A stretch of DNA of 38,047 nt, from contig JAJUHA010000021.1 in the NCBI GenBank assembly GCA_029268145.1, forward strand, positions 1 through 38,047. The letters run 5' to 3'. Below are positions 14,810-23,244 of this stretch, one piece after another (the first letter of the stretch is position 1; each line of letters begins with the position of its first letter). Both the position numbers and the translations under genes were made by a program. Below the pieces are notes generated by a model. That model made no database searches and had not been told where the DNA came from. It worked only from the letters and a program-made list of their open reading frames with translations. The stretch comes from Sphingomonadaceae bacterium. Lineage in GTDB: Bacteria; Pseudomonadota; Alphaproteobacteria; Sphingomonadales; Sphingomonadaceae.

Positions 14810-16102
14810 TCAGCCGGACGACGCGGCCACCCGGGCCGCCCGATCCACCCAGAGGGCCGCCAGCGCGACGACGGCGTTCAGCGCGCCGACCAGGAGGAAG
14901 GGTGCGGCCGGGCCGATCGCGTCGAACGCCCAGCCGGCCGCCGCGCCGAGCACGAGGATGCCGACCGCACCGGAGAAGTTGAAGAGGCCGATGACCGATC
15001 CGCGCGCCTCGGCCGGTGCCGCCTTGCCGATAAGGGTCTGGGCCCCAAGCACGGCCGAGATCTGGCCGATGCCAAGAGCCGCGAAGAAGGGGATGGCGGC
15101 TGGCGCCAGCGGGTCTGCCACGAAGCCCATGCCGAGATAGCCGGCAGCGCCGATCGCCATGGCGGCGGCGAGCATGCGCGCCCGGGGCAGCCGGTCGATG
15201 ACGGCAAGGACGGCAAGCGGCCACAGGAGCGCCGCCGACTGGGCGATGATGAAGGGCAGGCGGCCGGCCTCGAGCGCGTCGGACGGGCGCATCCCCGCTG
15301 CCAGCGCCGCCTGCTTGCCCCAGGCCACGGTGAAGATTCCGACGATGGCGAGATCGCCCCGGGCGACGAAGGCCGCGGCATAGCCGACGAGGATCTCCGG
15401 ACTTGCCCTCGCTGCGGCCATTCCGCGCTGCAGCATGGTGGCGATCGGGAGCCGGGCGGCTGCACCCGGCGCTCCGCGCCTGAGGCCCTGGCCGAGCAGG
15501 ATTGCCGTCAGCAGGCAGGCGGAGGCGCCGACCGCGCCGGTCGCCATCGCGGCCTGCGGGCCGGCGAGACCCCTGGCCACGAACCAGGCCGGAAGCGCGC
15601 CAAGGAGGAGGGCGAGCAGCACGACGCCGAGCCCGTTCAGGATGCCGCCGATTGCCGCGAGCTTGCCGCGGTCGCGCTCGACAGCAGTGTCGGCGAGGAG
15701 GATGCCGTACATGCCAGTCGCAGCGCCGATGCCGAGCGCGTAGAGCAGCCTGACTGCGGAGAACTCGGCGAAGTTGCGCGCCAGCGGAAAGAGCAGATAG
15801 GCCGCCGCCATCGCGAGGAAGCCGGCGACATAGATGGGCCGCCGCCCGAACCGGTCGGACAGCGCGCCGAGCGGCCCATAGGCAAGGATGAGCACCAGTT
15901 CGTTGAGGATGGTGAGCGTGCCCAGCGCCCGCCCCTGCCGCCCCTCGTCCATGCCCAGCGTCTCGGTAAGGAGATAGGGGGTGAGCACTGCCATCCCGGT
16001 GACGAGCCCGATGGTCACGAATGCGCCGAACAGGAGCGCCCAGCCGTTGGTCCGGCTCACGCCAGCCTCGAGCGCGACCGGGCCGAGCCGGGCGCTGCTC
16101 AC
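14810..16102 (-). CDS. Major facilitator superfamily transporter
   Basis: 430 residues with about 12 hydrophobic segments. The MFS signature between helices 2 and 3 is present as '[19 protein letters not shown]'. A second half begins around residue 225. Starts with GTG sharing four bases with the stop of the chelatase-like gene (GTGA), so the two are co-translated. Position in the TonB-receptor operon suggests it moves the imported compound, or a product of it, across the inner membrane; direction and substrate are not visible. Confidence 0.88.
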   Translation of the reverse strand: MSSARLGPVALEAGVSRTNGWALLFGAFVTIGLVTGMAVLTPYLLTETLGMDEGRQGRALGTLTILNELVLILAYGPLGALSDRFGRRPIYVAGFLAMAAAYLLFPLARNFAEFSAVRLLYALGIGAATGMYGILLADTAVERDRGKLAAIGGILNGLGVVLLALLLGALPAWFVARGLAGPQAAMATGAVGASACLLTAILLGQGLRRGAPGAAARLPIATMLQRGMAAARASPEILVGYAAAFVARGDLAIVGIFTVAWGKQAALAAGMRPSDALEAGRLPFIIAQSAALLWPLAVLAVIDRLPRARMLAAAMAIGAAGYLGMGFVADPLAPAAIPFFAALGIGQISAVLGAQTLIGKAAPAEARGSVIGLFNFSGAVGILVLGAAAGWAFDAIGPAAPFLLVGALNAVVALAALWVDRAARVAASSG

Positions 16103-17616
16103 GGCGCGGCCTCGACCGGCCGCTCACGCGCCGGGAGCGTGGCGACGGGCAGCGTCCGCCGGATTGCCCGGGCGAGCACGGCGCCCGCCTCGGCCTGGTG
16201 CGCGCCGCCGGGCGTGCCCGTGAACATCAGCTCGGTGCGGTCGAGGCGGAACCGGCGGAGCAGCGGCTGGCTCCAGTCCACGTCAGCCGGCGGGCCCTGG
16301 AAGCGGCGATAGCCTTCCAGCCCCTCGAACATGAGGAGGCTGTGGAGGAAGAGCGTGTCGGTGTTCTCGGCAAGGAACTCGACCGGCACCGCAATCGCCA
16401 GCGCGTCGCCGCGCCGCGCTGCTGCCGCGAAGGTCTCGCGCACCGAGACGAGCCGGTCGCGCGGATCCTCGGCATCGTCGGCGAAGGCCTCCTGCGCGAC
16501 GACGGTGCGCAGCCTGCGCCAGCCGCGCGCGCGCATCGCCGCCTCGAGCGGCCCGCGCAGGACATCGACCGCCCGGTCGCTGTTCGTGACCCACGGGTCG
16601 CGCCGCCGCTGCACCACGGGGAGCCCGTGCAGCGTGATGACGAGCGTCGCCGCAGCCTCGGGCGAAGGCGGCACTGGTGCGACCCGCTCGAGGTGCGCGG
16701 CCCAGAAGCGGGCATAGTCCGGAAGGTCGGCCATCTGCGGGGCGAACAGGAGGCGCGGCGCCGGACGGCCGGTCCGCGCGGCCCAGCGGTCCACCTGCCG
16801 CTTCACCCGGGGATAGGCCCCGCGATACTCCTCGAAGGCGGAATGGATGGGAAGCGCCGAGGCGATGACGAGCGTGTCGAGGCCGCGATCGAGAAGCGCT
16901 TCGAGCGCGCGCTCGGCAGCGAGCGGCGCGAAGGCGTCAAGGACGGCCACGTCGACCACCTGCGGATGGCGCGCAAGGTCGGCGCGGGCGGCTGCGATCA
17001 TCGCCAGCGTCTGGTCCCGCTGCGGCAGATAGCCGCCCGGCAGCCGGGGGTAGTAGAGGGCGCGGGCCTTCAGCATCGCCCGCTGCGCCGGGCTCGGCGC
17101 GCCGCCGTGGCGGCCGCGGTAGAGGAAGGTGCCGATGTCGCCGGCCACCGTCCTTGATGGCGGCACCCATTCGACCATCCCGCGCCGGTGCTTCTCGACG
17201 AAGGGAATGCCGTCCCAGTCGACGGTGCGGCCATCGAAGGCCATCAGCAGCCTTGGCGCGAAGGGCTTCGTGGCATCCGGCCGGCTCGGGTCGATGAGGG
17301 CGACGCCGCGGTCGCGGGCGGCGAGCCGGTTGACCGGCCAGGGCACGGCCACCTCGAACAGCTTCCGGATGAAATTCTCAGTGAACCCGGTCTCGAAGGT
17401 CGAGGGCTGGAGCAGGGCGACCACCAGCACGCCGGTGCGCCCCCGCGCCACGGCATCCGCCGGCTGGGCCTCGATCACCTCGTGGGCGTCCCAGTGGAAG
17501 GGCCAGCCGCGCGGCTGGTTCATGAGGAAGAAGAGGAAGGAGACGAAGCCGGCGGCGAGCAGCGCGCCGGATGCCAGCGCCAGCCAGCGCCGGCGCCTCG
17601 GAAGCCGGCCGCTCAT
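16099..17616 (-). CDS. Membrane-anchored ferrochelatase-like protein (divergent class II chelatase fold)
   Basis: 505 residues. A basic N terminus and one membrane helix (about 11-32) put the rest in the periplasm. From about residue 235 the order of motifs follows ferrochelatase (HemH): '[28 protein letters not shown]', '[17 protein letters not shown]', '[20 protein letters not shown]', '[28 protein letters not shown]'. His330 in the HGLP motif matches the metal-binding catalytic His of HemH. The catalytic Glu of 'FVADHLExLY' is replaced by Asp420. True ferrochelatases are cytosolic or peripherally membrane-bound and 310-370 residues long, so this is a distinct homologue. It lies between the TonB receptor (51-base gap) and an MFS gene (4-base overlap). 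Fold assignment is by eye; metal and substrate are unknown. Confidence 0.6.
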   Translation of the reverse strand: MSGRLPRRRRWLALASGALLAAGFVSFLFFLMNQPRGWPFHWDAHEVIEAQPADAVARGRTGVLVVALLQPSTFETGFTENFIRKLFEVAVPWPVNRLAARDRGVALIDPSRPDATKPFAPRLLMAFDGRTVDWDGIPFVEKHRRGMVEWVPPSRTVAGDIGTFLYRGRHGGAPSPAQRAMLKARALYYPRLPGGYLPQRDQTLAMIAAARADLARHPQVVDVAVLDAFAPLAAERALEALLDRGLDTLVIASALPIHSAFEEYRGAYPRVKRQVDRWAARTGRPAPRLLFAPQMADLPDYARFWAAHLERVAPVPPSPEAAATLVITLHGLPVVQRRRDPWVTNSDRAVDVLRGPLEAAMRARGWRRLRTVVAQEAFADDAEDPRDRLVSVRETFAAAARRGDALAIAVPVEFLAENTDTLFLHSLLMFEGLEGYRRFQGPPADVDWSQPLLRRFRLDRTELMFTGTPGGAHQAEAGAVLARAIRRTLPVATLPARERPVEAAP

Positions 17617-17667
17617 CAGGGCCAGCCGCGGATCGGGTCGTGCCGGCCCAGGTCCGCGGCCGCCGGG

Positions 17668-20292
17668 TCAGAAGCGCCAACCCGCGCGCACGCCGAAGGT
17701 GCGCGGGTTGGGAAGATAGGCGAGGAACCCGCGGCCGGGCGCGAAGCCCTCCGGGCTACCGAAGTCGACGTTGCGCTGCGCATTCTGGATCCTGTCGCTG
17801 TCGAGCAGATTGTCGACGTAGAAGAGGAGCGTGAGATCGCGCCACTCCACCCCGGCGCGCAGCTCCATCAGCCAGAAGTCCGGCAGCAGGACGAGGTTCG
17901 ACTCGTCGGTGTAGCGCCTGGAGCGGTAGCGGCCGGCCAGCGCCAGGAACATCGTGTCCGAGCGGGCGCCGAAGGGCAGCCGATACTCGCCCGAAAGATT
18001 GAGGATGTGGCGCGGGCTCTTGCCCACCTGGTTGCCCGAGAAGTCGGCGCAGATGTTGCCCGCCTCCGCCCGGTTCTGGTCGGAGCTGGTCTGCCCGGCG
18101 GGCACCCCGCACTCGGCGAAGAGCGCGGCCGGCGAGCCCGGCGGCGGCCCCTGGACATAGGATTTGAAGTCGGAATGGGTGAAGGCATAGTCCGCCGTCA
18201 GGCGGATGCGCGCGGTCGCCCGCCAGTCGATCTCGGTCTCGAAGCCATAGATCTCGACCCGGCCGGCGTTGACGATGCCGGCCGTCGTCACCGTCTGGCC
18301 GGTCGGCGTGACGTTCGTGTTCTGCACTCCGATCTGCTGGTCGTAATAGTTGTTGAAATAGGCGGCGGCGTTGAACACCAGCCCGCGCGACGGGAAGGCC
18401 GACTTCAGCCCCAGCTCATAGGCAGTGACGCGCTCGGGCAGGTAGCGCTGACCCTCGAAATCGACGATCTCGTTGGTGTTGAACCCGCCCGGCTTGAAGC
18501 CCCTGGCCCAGCTTGCGTAGACCAGCACGTCCGCCATCGGCCGCCATTCGCCGGTGACCCGCGGCGTCGGCTTCTCGGTCTTGAGCGTGGCCTCGCGCGG
18601 GCAGGCGGCGACCACGCCGGGAGGCGGCGAGCCCGCCGGATTGGCCGGGTTGAAGGTCGCGCCATTCGGGAACTGCGGCAGGCAGACCGGCCGCAGCTGC
18701 GACAGGGTCACGTCCTGCGAGCGCCAGCCGGGGATCCGGTAAGTGATCCGGTCATAGTTCCAGCGGACGTCGCCGGTCAGGCGGATGGTGTCGGTGATGT
18801 CGGCGCCGAAGCTGCCGAACACGCCATAATAGTTGGTGTCCCGCGCGTTCACGACCGGGAAGGCGAAGGCCGGATTGGGGGCGGTGGCGAGCCGGAAGGG
18901 CGGCCCGGCAAGCGGCGATCCGGGATTGCGCAGCCAGAACTGGGCCGCGTTGACGAGATCCGACCGCTCCTTGAAGAACTGGGCGCCCAGCAGCACGTCG
19001 ACCGGGCCGAAGCTCCGGTCGAGCCGGATCTCATGGTCGAAGGCCCGGTTGGTGTAGGTGAGATCCTGGAGGGCCGAGAGCGACAGCACCAGGCCGGGAG
19101 GTCCGGGATAGGCGCTGTAGTCGCCGTCCTGCTGGATGCGGCTGTGGTTGTCGAGATAGCCGAACCGGTAGCTGAGCGTCCCCCAGTCCCCCTCCCAGCT
19201 GACGTTGAGCGAGACGAGATCCTGGGTGAGCCGCTGCCCCGAGAAGGGCTCGCCCGTGAAGGGATCGGGCGAGAGCTGGAGATCGGCCTCGGTCGCGCGG
19301 AGCGTGCCGACGAAGGTGCCCCTGGTGCAGTTCACGAGCTGCGGCGGTGTCAGGCCGGAGAGGTCGGACGGGCAGGGGATGGTCGCGGGCGCGCCCGGCA
19401 CGGCCGAATAGCGCGCACCCGGTGCCGGCAGCCGCACGTTCGATCGGACGAAGGCGGTCGCCATCTCGGTTGCGCGCTCCTCGGAGCGGATCCATCGCGC
19501 CACCACCCGCAGCGGGTCGACCGGCTGGACCCTGAGGGCAACCGTCGCCCCCTCGGACTGCGAGCCCCCAAGCTTCGCACCCGTCACCGGGTTGGTGAAG
19601 AAGCCGCTGCGCTCGGTCCAGGCCCCGCCCGCCTGGACGGCGAGCCTGTCCCCGAGGAGGGGGACATCGACTCCGCCTTCGACCGACTTCAGGCCGCCGC
19701 TGGCGAACTCGACCGCCGCGCGCCCGCCGAAGCTGGCCTGCGGCGCGCGCGTCACATAGTTGATCGCCCCGGCAAAGGCGTTGCGGCCGTAGAGCACCGC
19801 CTGCGGCCCGCGCACCACCTCCACCCGGGCGAGATCGAACAGCCGGGCGTTGAGGCTGGCCCCGCCGCCGGCGATCGAGATGTTCTCGCCAGACAGATCC
19901 TGGCCATCGACGAGGACGGCAACCGAGGGCCGGCCGCGCTCGGCCTGCATGCCCCTCAACGCCGGCCGGGTGTCGTTGAGGAAGCCGCCCATGTCGAAGG
20001 TGAGGCCGGCGACCAGCCGGGTCACGTCCTGCACGCTGCGGACGCCCTCGGCCAGGATCTCGCGGTCGTCGAGGGCCTGCACCGAAAGCGGAATGTCCTG
20101 CAGCAGCTCGGCCCGCTTGCGGGCGGTGACGATGATGTCGGCCGCGCTGGTGACCACGGCAGGTCCAGCCGCGGGTCCGGCCGGCGCAGCCTCGCCGGCC
20201 ACGGCCGGCAGGGCCGGCGCGGCCATCCCGGCGCTGGCAAGAAGCGCGGCAAGGGTGCTCGCCCGCGCGTGTCTGGTGTGGCCCGTGTCCAT
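17668..20292 (-). CDS. TonB-dependent outer-membrane receptor
   Basis: 874 residues: signal peptide (about 1-33), a TonB-box-like start 'DIIVTARKRAELLQDIPLSVQAL', plug domain to about 190 ('LRGMQAERGRPSVAVLVDGQDL...LARVEVVRGPQAVLYGRNAFAGAINYVTRAP'), then a 22-strand type barrel ending in the outer-membrane signature 'RTFGVRAGWRF' with terminal Phe. It belongs to the large sphingomonad group of CirA/FecA-like receptors that import bulky compounds; the substrate cannot be read directly. First gene of the leftward operon with the chelatase-like protein and MFS transporter, divergent from tetR across a 203-base control region. Regulation by that TetR is likely. Confidence 0.92.
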   Translation of the reverse strand: MDTGHTRHARASTLAALLASAGMAAPALPAVAGEAAPAGPAAGPAVVTSAADIIVTARKRAELLQDIPLSVQALDDREILAEGVRSVQDVTRLVAGLTFDMGGFLNDTRPALRGMQAERGRPSVAVLVDGQDLSGENISIAGGGASLNARLFDLARVEVVRGPQAVLYGRNAFAGAINYVTRAPQASFGGRAAVEFASGGLKSVEGGVDVPLLGDRLAVQAGGAWTERSGFFTNPVTGAKLGGSQSEGATVALRVQPVDPLRVVARWIRSEERATEMATAFVRSNVRLPAPGARYSAVPGAPATIPCPSDLSGLTPPQLVNCTRGTFVGTLRATEADLQLSPDPFTGEPFSGQRLTQDLVSLNVSWEGDWGTLSYRFGYLDNHSRIQQDGDYSAYPGPPGLVLSLSALQDLTYTNRAFDHEIRLDRSFGPVDVLLGAQFFKERSDLVNAAQFWLRNPGSPLAGPPFRLATAPNPAFAFPVVNARDTNYYGVFGSFGADITDTIRLTGDVRWNYDRITYRIPGWRSQDVTLSQLRPVCLPQFPNGATFNPANPAGSPPPGVVAACPREATLKTEKPTPRVTGEWRPMADVLVYASWARGFKPGGFNTNEIVDFEGQRYLPERVTAYELGLKSAFPSRGLVFNAAAYFNNYYDQQIGVQNTNVTPTGQTVTTAGIVNAGRVEIYGFETEIDWRATARIRLTADYAFTHSDFKSYVQGPPPGSPAALFAECGVPAGQTSSDQNRAEAGNICADFSGNQVGKSPRHILNLSGEYRLPFGARSDTMFLALAGRYRSRRYTDESNLVLLPDFWLMELRAGVEWRDLTLLFYVDNLLDSDRIQNAQRNVDFGSPEGFAPGRGFLAYLPNPRTFGVRAGWRF

Positions 20293-20416
20293 CTCGTCGT
20301 CCCCGCCTGTCCCTCCTGCCGGTGCCGGCCGGCCGTCGGGCGGTTGCCGGCCCCTGGTGCCGGCCTCCCTCGACAGCCACTTTCCTCTCGCCGCAGCCGC
20401 TTTCGGGCTTGCATTG

Positions 20417-20432
20417 TTGACCGTCTGGTCTA
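20417..20432. promoter_or_regulatory. Candidate TetR operator in the divergent control region
   Basis: Inverted repeat TTGACC-GTCT-GGTCTA, with arms GACC/GGTC perfect and one outer mismatch, lies in the 203-base region (20293-20495) between the TonB receptor and tetR. It is 64 bases before the tetR ATG and 125 bases before the receptor ATG. Size and position suit a TetR-family dimer. No convincing -35/-10 pair could be fixed on either strand in this region; the rest shows nothing else I can name. Confidence 0.4.
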
Positions 20433-20495
20433 TTTCTGCGGCGGGGACGCGGCTGCGTCAAGTGCCAATCTGCACGGGGCCAGCGCGAAACGGCT

Positions 20496-21212
20496 ATGGC
20501 GGACGCGATGACCAAGCTGCTCGAGACGGGCGAACGGGCGCAGCCGGCGCGCCGGCAGGGCGCTGCGCCACCGCGCCGGCCGCAGGCGGAGCGGCGGCTG
20601 GCCACCCGCACCGCCATCCTCGACGCCTTCGACCGGATCCTCGCACGCGGCGGAGTGAGCGCGCTTGGCGTGAATGCCCTCGTCAAGGAGGCCGGGATTG
20701 GCAAGAAGCAGCTCTACGACCAGTTCGCCGGGCTTGCCGCCGTCGCCGGCGCCTGGGTGCGCGAGCGCACCGTCTGGCAGCAACTCGAGACGATCATCGG
20801 CGAGCCCTGGGAGCAGTTTCTGACCCGCGCGCCCGCCGACAAGCTCATCCATGTCAACCGCTGCTATGCCGAAAGCCTGCGCCGCAACCCGCGGCTGTGC
20901 GCGCTTCTTGCCGGCGAGTTCCTCGGCTCGGACGAAGTGAAGGGCGCAGTCGAGCATGTGCGCCAACTGGTGCGCAGCGACTTCGAGCGGGTGCTCGCCT
21001 CCGACCCGGCGCTCCGGCGGCCGGGTCTCGCCGCCCTCAACCTGGTGGCCTACACGGTAGCCACCTATCTCGGCCTGCGCGCCCACCACCAGCCGAGCTT
21101 CTTCGGCTTCGACCTGTCCGCCGAGACGCCCTGGCTCGCGGTGATGGACATGGTCGAACGCGTGCTCATCGCTGCCGCCCGGCAGGAGGACCAGGCAGGA
21201 GGAACAAGTTGA
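20496..21212 (+). CDS. TetR-family transcriptional regulator
   Basis: 238 residues. After a basic, disordered-looking start (1-34) comes the TetR helix-turn-helix (about 36-82: 'TRTAILDAFDRILARGGVSALGVNALVKEAGIGKKQLYDQFAGLAAVAGAW'). An all-helical ligand domain follows. It probably represses its own operon and the divergent receptor operon, and is released by the pathway substrate or an intermediate. Its TGA stop overlaps the TTG start of the beta-propeller gene. The recognition helix 'GIGKKQLYDQF' is slightly unusual for TetR proteins (more often '..TLYHHF'). Confidence 0.9.
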   Translation: MADAMTKLLETGERAQPARRQGAAPPRRPQAERRLATRTAILDAFDRILARGGVSALGVNALVKEAGIGKKQLYDQFAGLAAVAGAWVRERTVWQQLETIIGEPWEQFLTRAPADKLIHVNRCYAESLRRNPRLCALLAGEFLGSDEVKGAVEHVRQLVRSDFERVLASDPALRRPGLAALNLVAYTVATYLGLRAHHQPSFFGFDLSAETPWLAVMDMVERVLIAAARQEDQAGGTS

Positions 21213-22102
21213 CTGGTCAGTCCCTTGCGCCCCTCGCCCCGGGCGACCTGCTGGTGGCCGCCACCCGGCTCGAGCCCGGCGAACGCTATCCGACCGGCGC
21301 CAGCGCGGTCCGCCAGCTGGGCGCCGACGGCCGGGTGAAGGCCGAGGCCCTGACCGGCGGGCGCGGGCTGGTGGCCGGCCTTGCCCTGCTCGACGATGGC
21401 ACGCTCCTCGTGCTCGACCCGCAGGCCCGCCAGGTCGCGCGCTTCGCGGCAGGCGGCGCGCGGCTTGCCGATCTCGACCTCGGCGGCCACCCCTTCGGCT
21501 CCCTCGTCCGGCTCCCGGCCGGCGACCTGCTGCTCGGCGAGCATCTGTGCGGCACTTCGGGGCCCTTCGCCGGCGAGGGCCGGGTCCACCGCTTCAGCCC
21601 GGGCCTCGCGCCGCGCGGCACGCTTGCCACCGCGTGGAACGGCGGGGTGAGCGGCTTCCTCGGCGTCACCCACATGGCGCTCCACCCCGACGGCGCGACC
21701 CTCTTCCACCTCTCCGAGACCGGACCCATCGTCTACGGGCACGATGTGGAAACGGACACGCGGCTGGGCCCGCTGTTCACGGTGACGGACCCGCCTGCGA
21801 TGCTGTTCGGGCTTGCCGCGCTTCCCGGCGGCGATCTCCTGGTGGCCAATGGCACCGGCCTCCTGCGGCTTGCCGGCGGGCGGGCGGGGCTGCGCGCGGT
21901 CGGCCGGATCCCGCTTCCGGCAGCCGCCAGCGGCCGTCCGGGCTGGGCCAATGTCATCGTCCGGCCGCATGGCCGCGGCCTGTTCGCGCTCGACTTCCTC
22001 GGCGGCCGGCTGGCCGAGCTTGACGCGGTGACGCTGGAGGTCCGCCGCCTCGTCGATCTCGGCCTGCCCGCGTCGCTGGCATCGCTCGTGGAGGTTCCAT
22101 GA
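21209..22102 (+). CDS. SMP-30/NHL-like beta-propeller protein
   Basis: 297 residues without a signal peptide, so cytoplasmic. Repeated blades such as 'GLALLDDGTLLVLDPQARQVARF', 'SLVRLPAGDLLLGEH', 'MALHPDGATLFHLSETGPIVYGHD', 'GLAALPGGDLLVANGTGLLRL' indicate a six-bladed propeller of the SMP-30/gluconolactonase or NHL type. These folds include lactonases and other hydrolases as well as pure scaffolds; I cannot confirm a metal site. The start is TTG at 21209: an AGGAGGA Shine-Dalgarno ends 5 bases before it and TTGA overlaps the tetR stop. No ATG gives a sensible start. The stop overlaps the Rieske gene start (ATGA). Confidence 0.72.
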   Translation: MTGQSLAPLAPGDLLVAATRLEPGERYPTGASAVRQLGADGRVKAEALTGGRGLVAGLALLDDGTLLVLDPQARQVARFAAGGARLADLDLGGHPFGSLVRLPAGDLLLGEHLCGTSGPFAGEGRVHRFSPGLAPRGTLATAWNGGVSGFLGVTHMALHPDGATLFHLSETGPIVYGHDVETDTRLGPLFTVTDPPAMLFGLAALPGGDLLVANGTGLLRLAGGRAGLRAVGRIPLPAAASGRPGWANVIVRPHGRGLFALDFLGGRLAELDAVTLEVRRLVDLGLPASLASLVEVP

Positions 22103-23244
22103 TCATCAACCAGTGGTATGTCGCGGCCGACTCCGCCGAGGTGACCGCCGCCGCGCCGCGCAAGGTGCGCCTGTGCGGCCTCGACTTCACCCTCTTCCGC
22201 GACCGCGACGGCAAGGCCCACTGCCTCTCCGACGTCTGCGTCCATCGCGGCGCCTCGCTCGGCGAGGGCCGGATGGAAAAGGGCTGCGTCGAGTGCCCCT
22301 ACCATGGCTGGCAGTTCGACGGCGCCGGCAATGTCGTGCGCATCCCCTCGCTGCCGGCGGAGACTCCCATCCCCAGGCGGGCCCGGGTGGACAGCTATCC
22401 GGTCGAGGAGCGCTACGGCTGGATCTGGGTGTTCCTCGGCGACCTGCCCGCGGCCGAGCGCCCGCCGCTTCCCGACTTTCCCGAATATGAGGACCGCGCC
22501 AGCTGGCGCACCATCCGCGGCGACTGGCACTGGAAGGCCAACTATGCCCGAATCGTCGAGAACGGGCTCGACTTCAGCCACGCCCCCTTCGTCCACCCCA
22601 GCTTCGGGGACCGCGACCGCGCCGAGATCCACGACTTCGAGGTGGAGCAGGACGAATGGTCCGCCCGCGCCAGGGTCACCTACATCCCGCCGCTTCCGAA
22701 GGGGCTCTGGAAGCTGATGCGCCGGGAGCGCACGCCCGTCCAGGCGCGGCCCGGCTTCCACCTCTCGGGCGCCACCATGCGGCTCGACGTCTGGCTCACC
22801 AGCAGCTGGCACATGGTCATCTTCGACGTGAACACGCCGATCGACGAGACCACCACCCACACCCGCTGGATCATGGCCCGCAACTTCTTCCGCTCGCCCC
22901 TGTTCGACGGCGACTCGCGCCGGCGCACCCTCAAGATCTTCCAGCAGGACACGGCGATCGTCGAGAAGATCTGCCCCGAAATCGTGCCGACCGACCTCAC
23001 GGAGGAGCTTTCGGTCAAGTCCGACGGGCTCATGAACGCCTTCCGCCAGCGCCGGCGCGAGCTCATCGCGCGCGGCTGGGCGATCGATGTCGACCGGCTC
23101 AGGCACGACATCGCCGGCAAGCGCGCGCTCGTCATTCCCTCGCCCGAGCGCCGCGCATCAGGGGGCCGGAACTTCGTCCTCAAGACCGTGCCGCTCCTCC
23201 CGCCGCGACCGGCCGAGGTCGCGCTCCAGACCGCCGCGCAATGA
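22099..23244 (+). CDS. Rieske non-heme iron oxygenase
   Basis: 381 residues. The Rieske [2Fe-2S] ligands are Cys47-x-His49 and Cys66-x2-His69 ('CVHRG' and 'CPYHGW'). The mononuclear iron site is in 'NGLDFSHAPFVH' with His161 and His166; Asp158 is the likely bridging residue. Length and layout are those of monooxygenases/demethylases of the VanA-PaO group rather than large biphenyl-type alpha subunits. No beta subunit, ferredoxin or reductase gene is nearby, so electrons must come from elsewhere. It lacks the C-terminal membrane-anchor CxxC region of plant pheophorbide a oxygenase. Central enzyme of the operon; the substrate is unknown. Confidence 0.9.
   Translation: MIINQWYVAADSAEVTAAAPRKVRLCGLDFTLFRDRDGKAHCLSDVCVHRGASLGEGRMEKGCVECPYHGWQFDGAGNVVRIPSLPAETPIPRRARVDSYPVEERYGWIWVFLGDLPAAERPPLPDFPEYEDRASWRTIRGDWHWKANYARIVENGLDFSHAPFVHPSFGDRDRAEIHDFEVEQDEWSARARVTYIPPLPKGLWKLMRRERTPVQARPGFHLSGATMRLDVWLTSSWHMVIFDVNTPIDETTTHTRWIMARNFFRSPLFDGDSRRRTLKIFQQDTAIVEKICPEIVPTDLTEELSVKSDGLMNAFRQRRRELIARGWAIDVDRLRHDIAGKRALVIPSPERRASGGRNFVLKTVPLLPPRPAEVALQTAAQ

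Noticed and set aside
14727-16127. N-terminal extension of cobS to 804 codons
   Set aside because: The extra part is antisense-free but out of frame with the MFS gene and has no family similarity; CobS proteins start at the ATG at 14726.
20417-20445. TTGACC before tetR as a -35 element
   Set aside because: No acceptable -10 lies 16-18 bases downstream; the bases are better explained as one arm of an inverted repeat.
17188-20511. Plus-strand open frame of 1107 codons across the TonB receptor
   Set aside because: Shadow of the receptor and chelatase-like genes; no signal, no domain, shadow-like composition.
21209-21220. TGACTGGTCA at the start of the propeller gene as a second TetR site
   Set aside because: Only partly palindromic, lies inside a coding overlap, and differs from the intergenic repeat.
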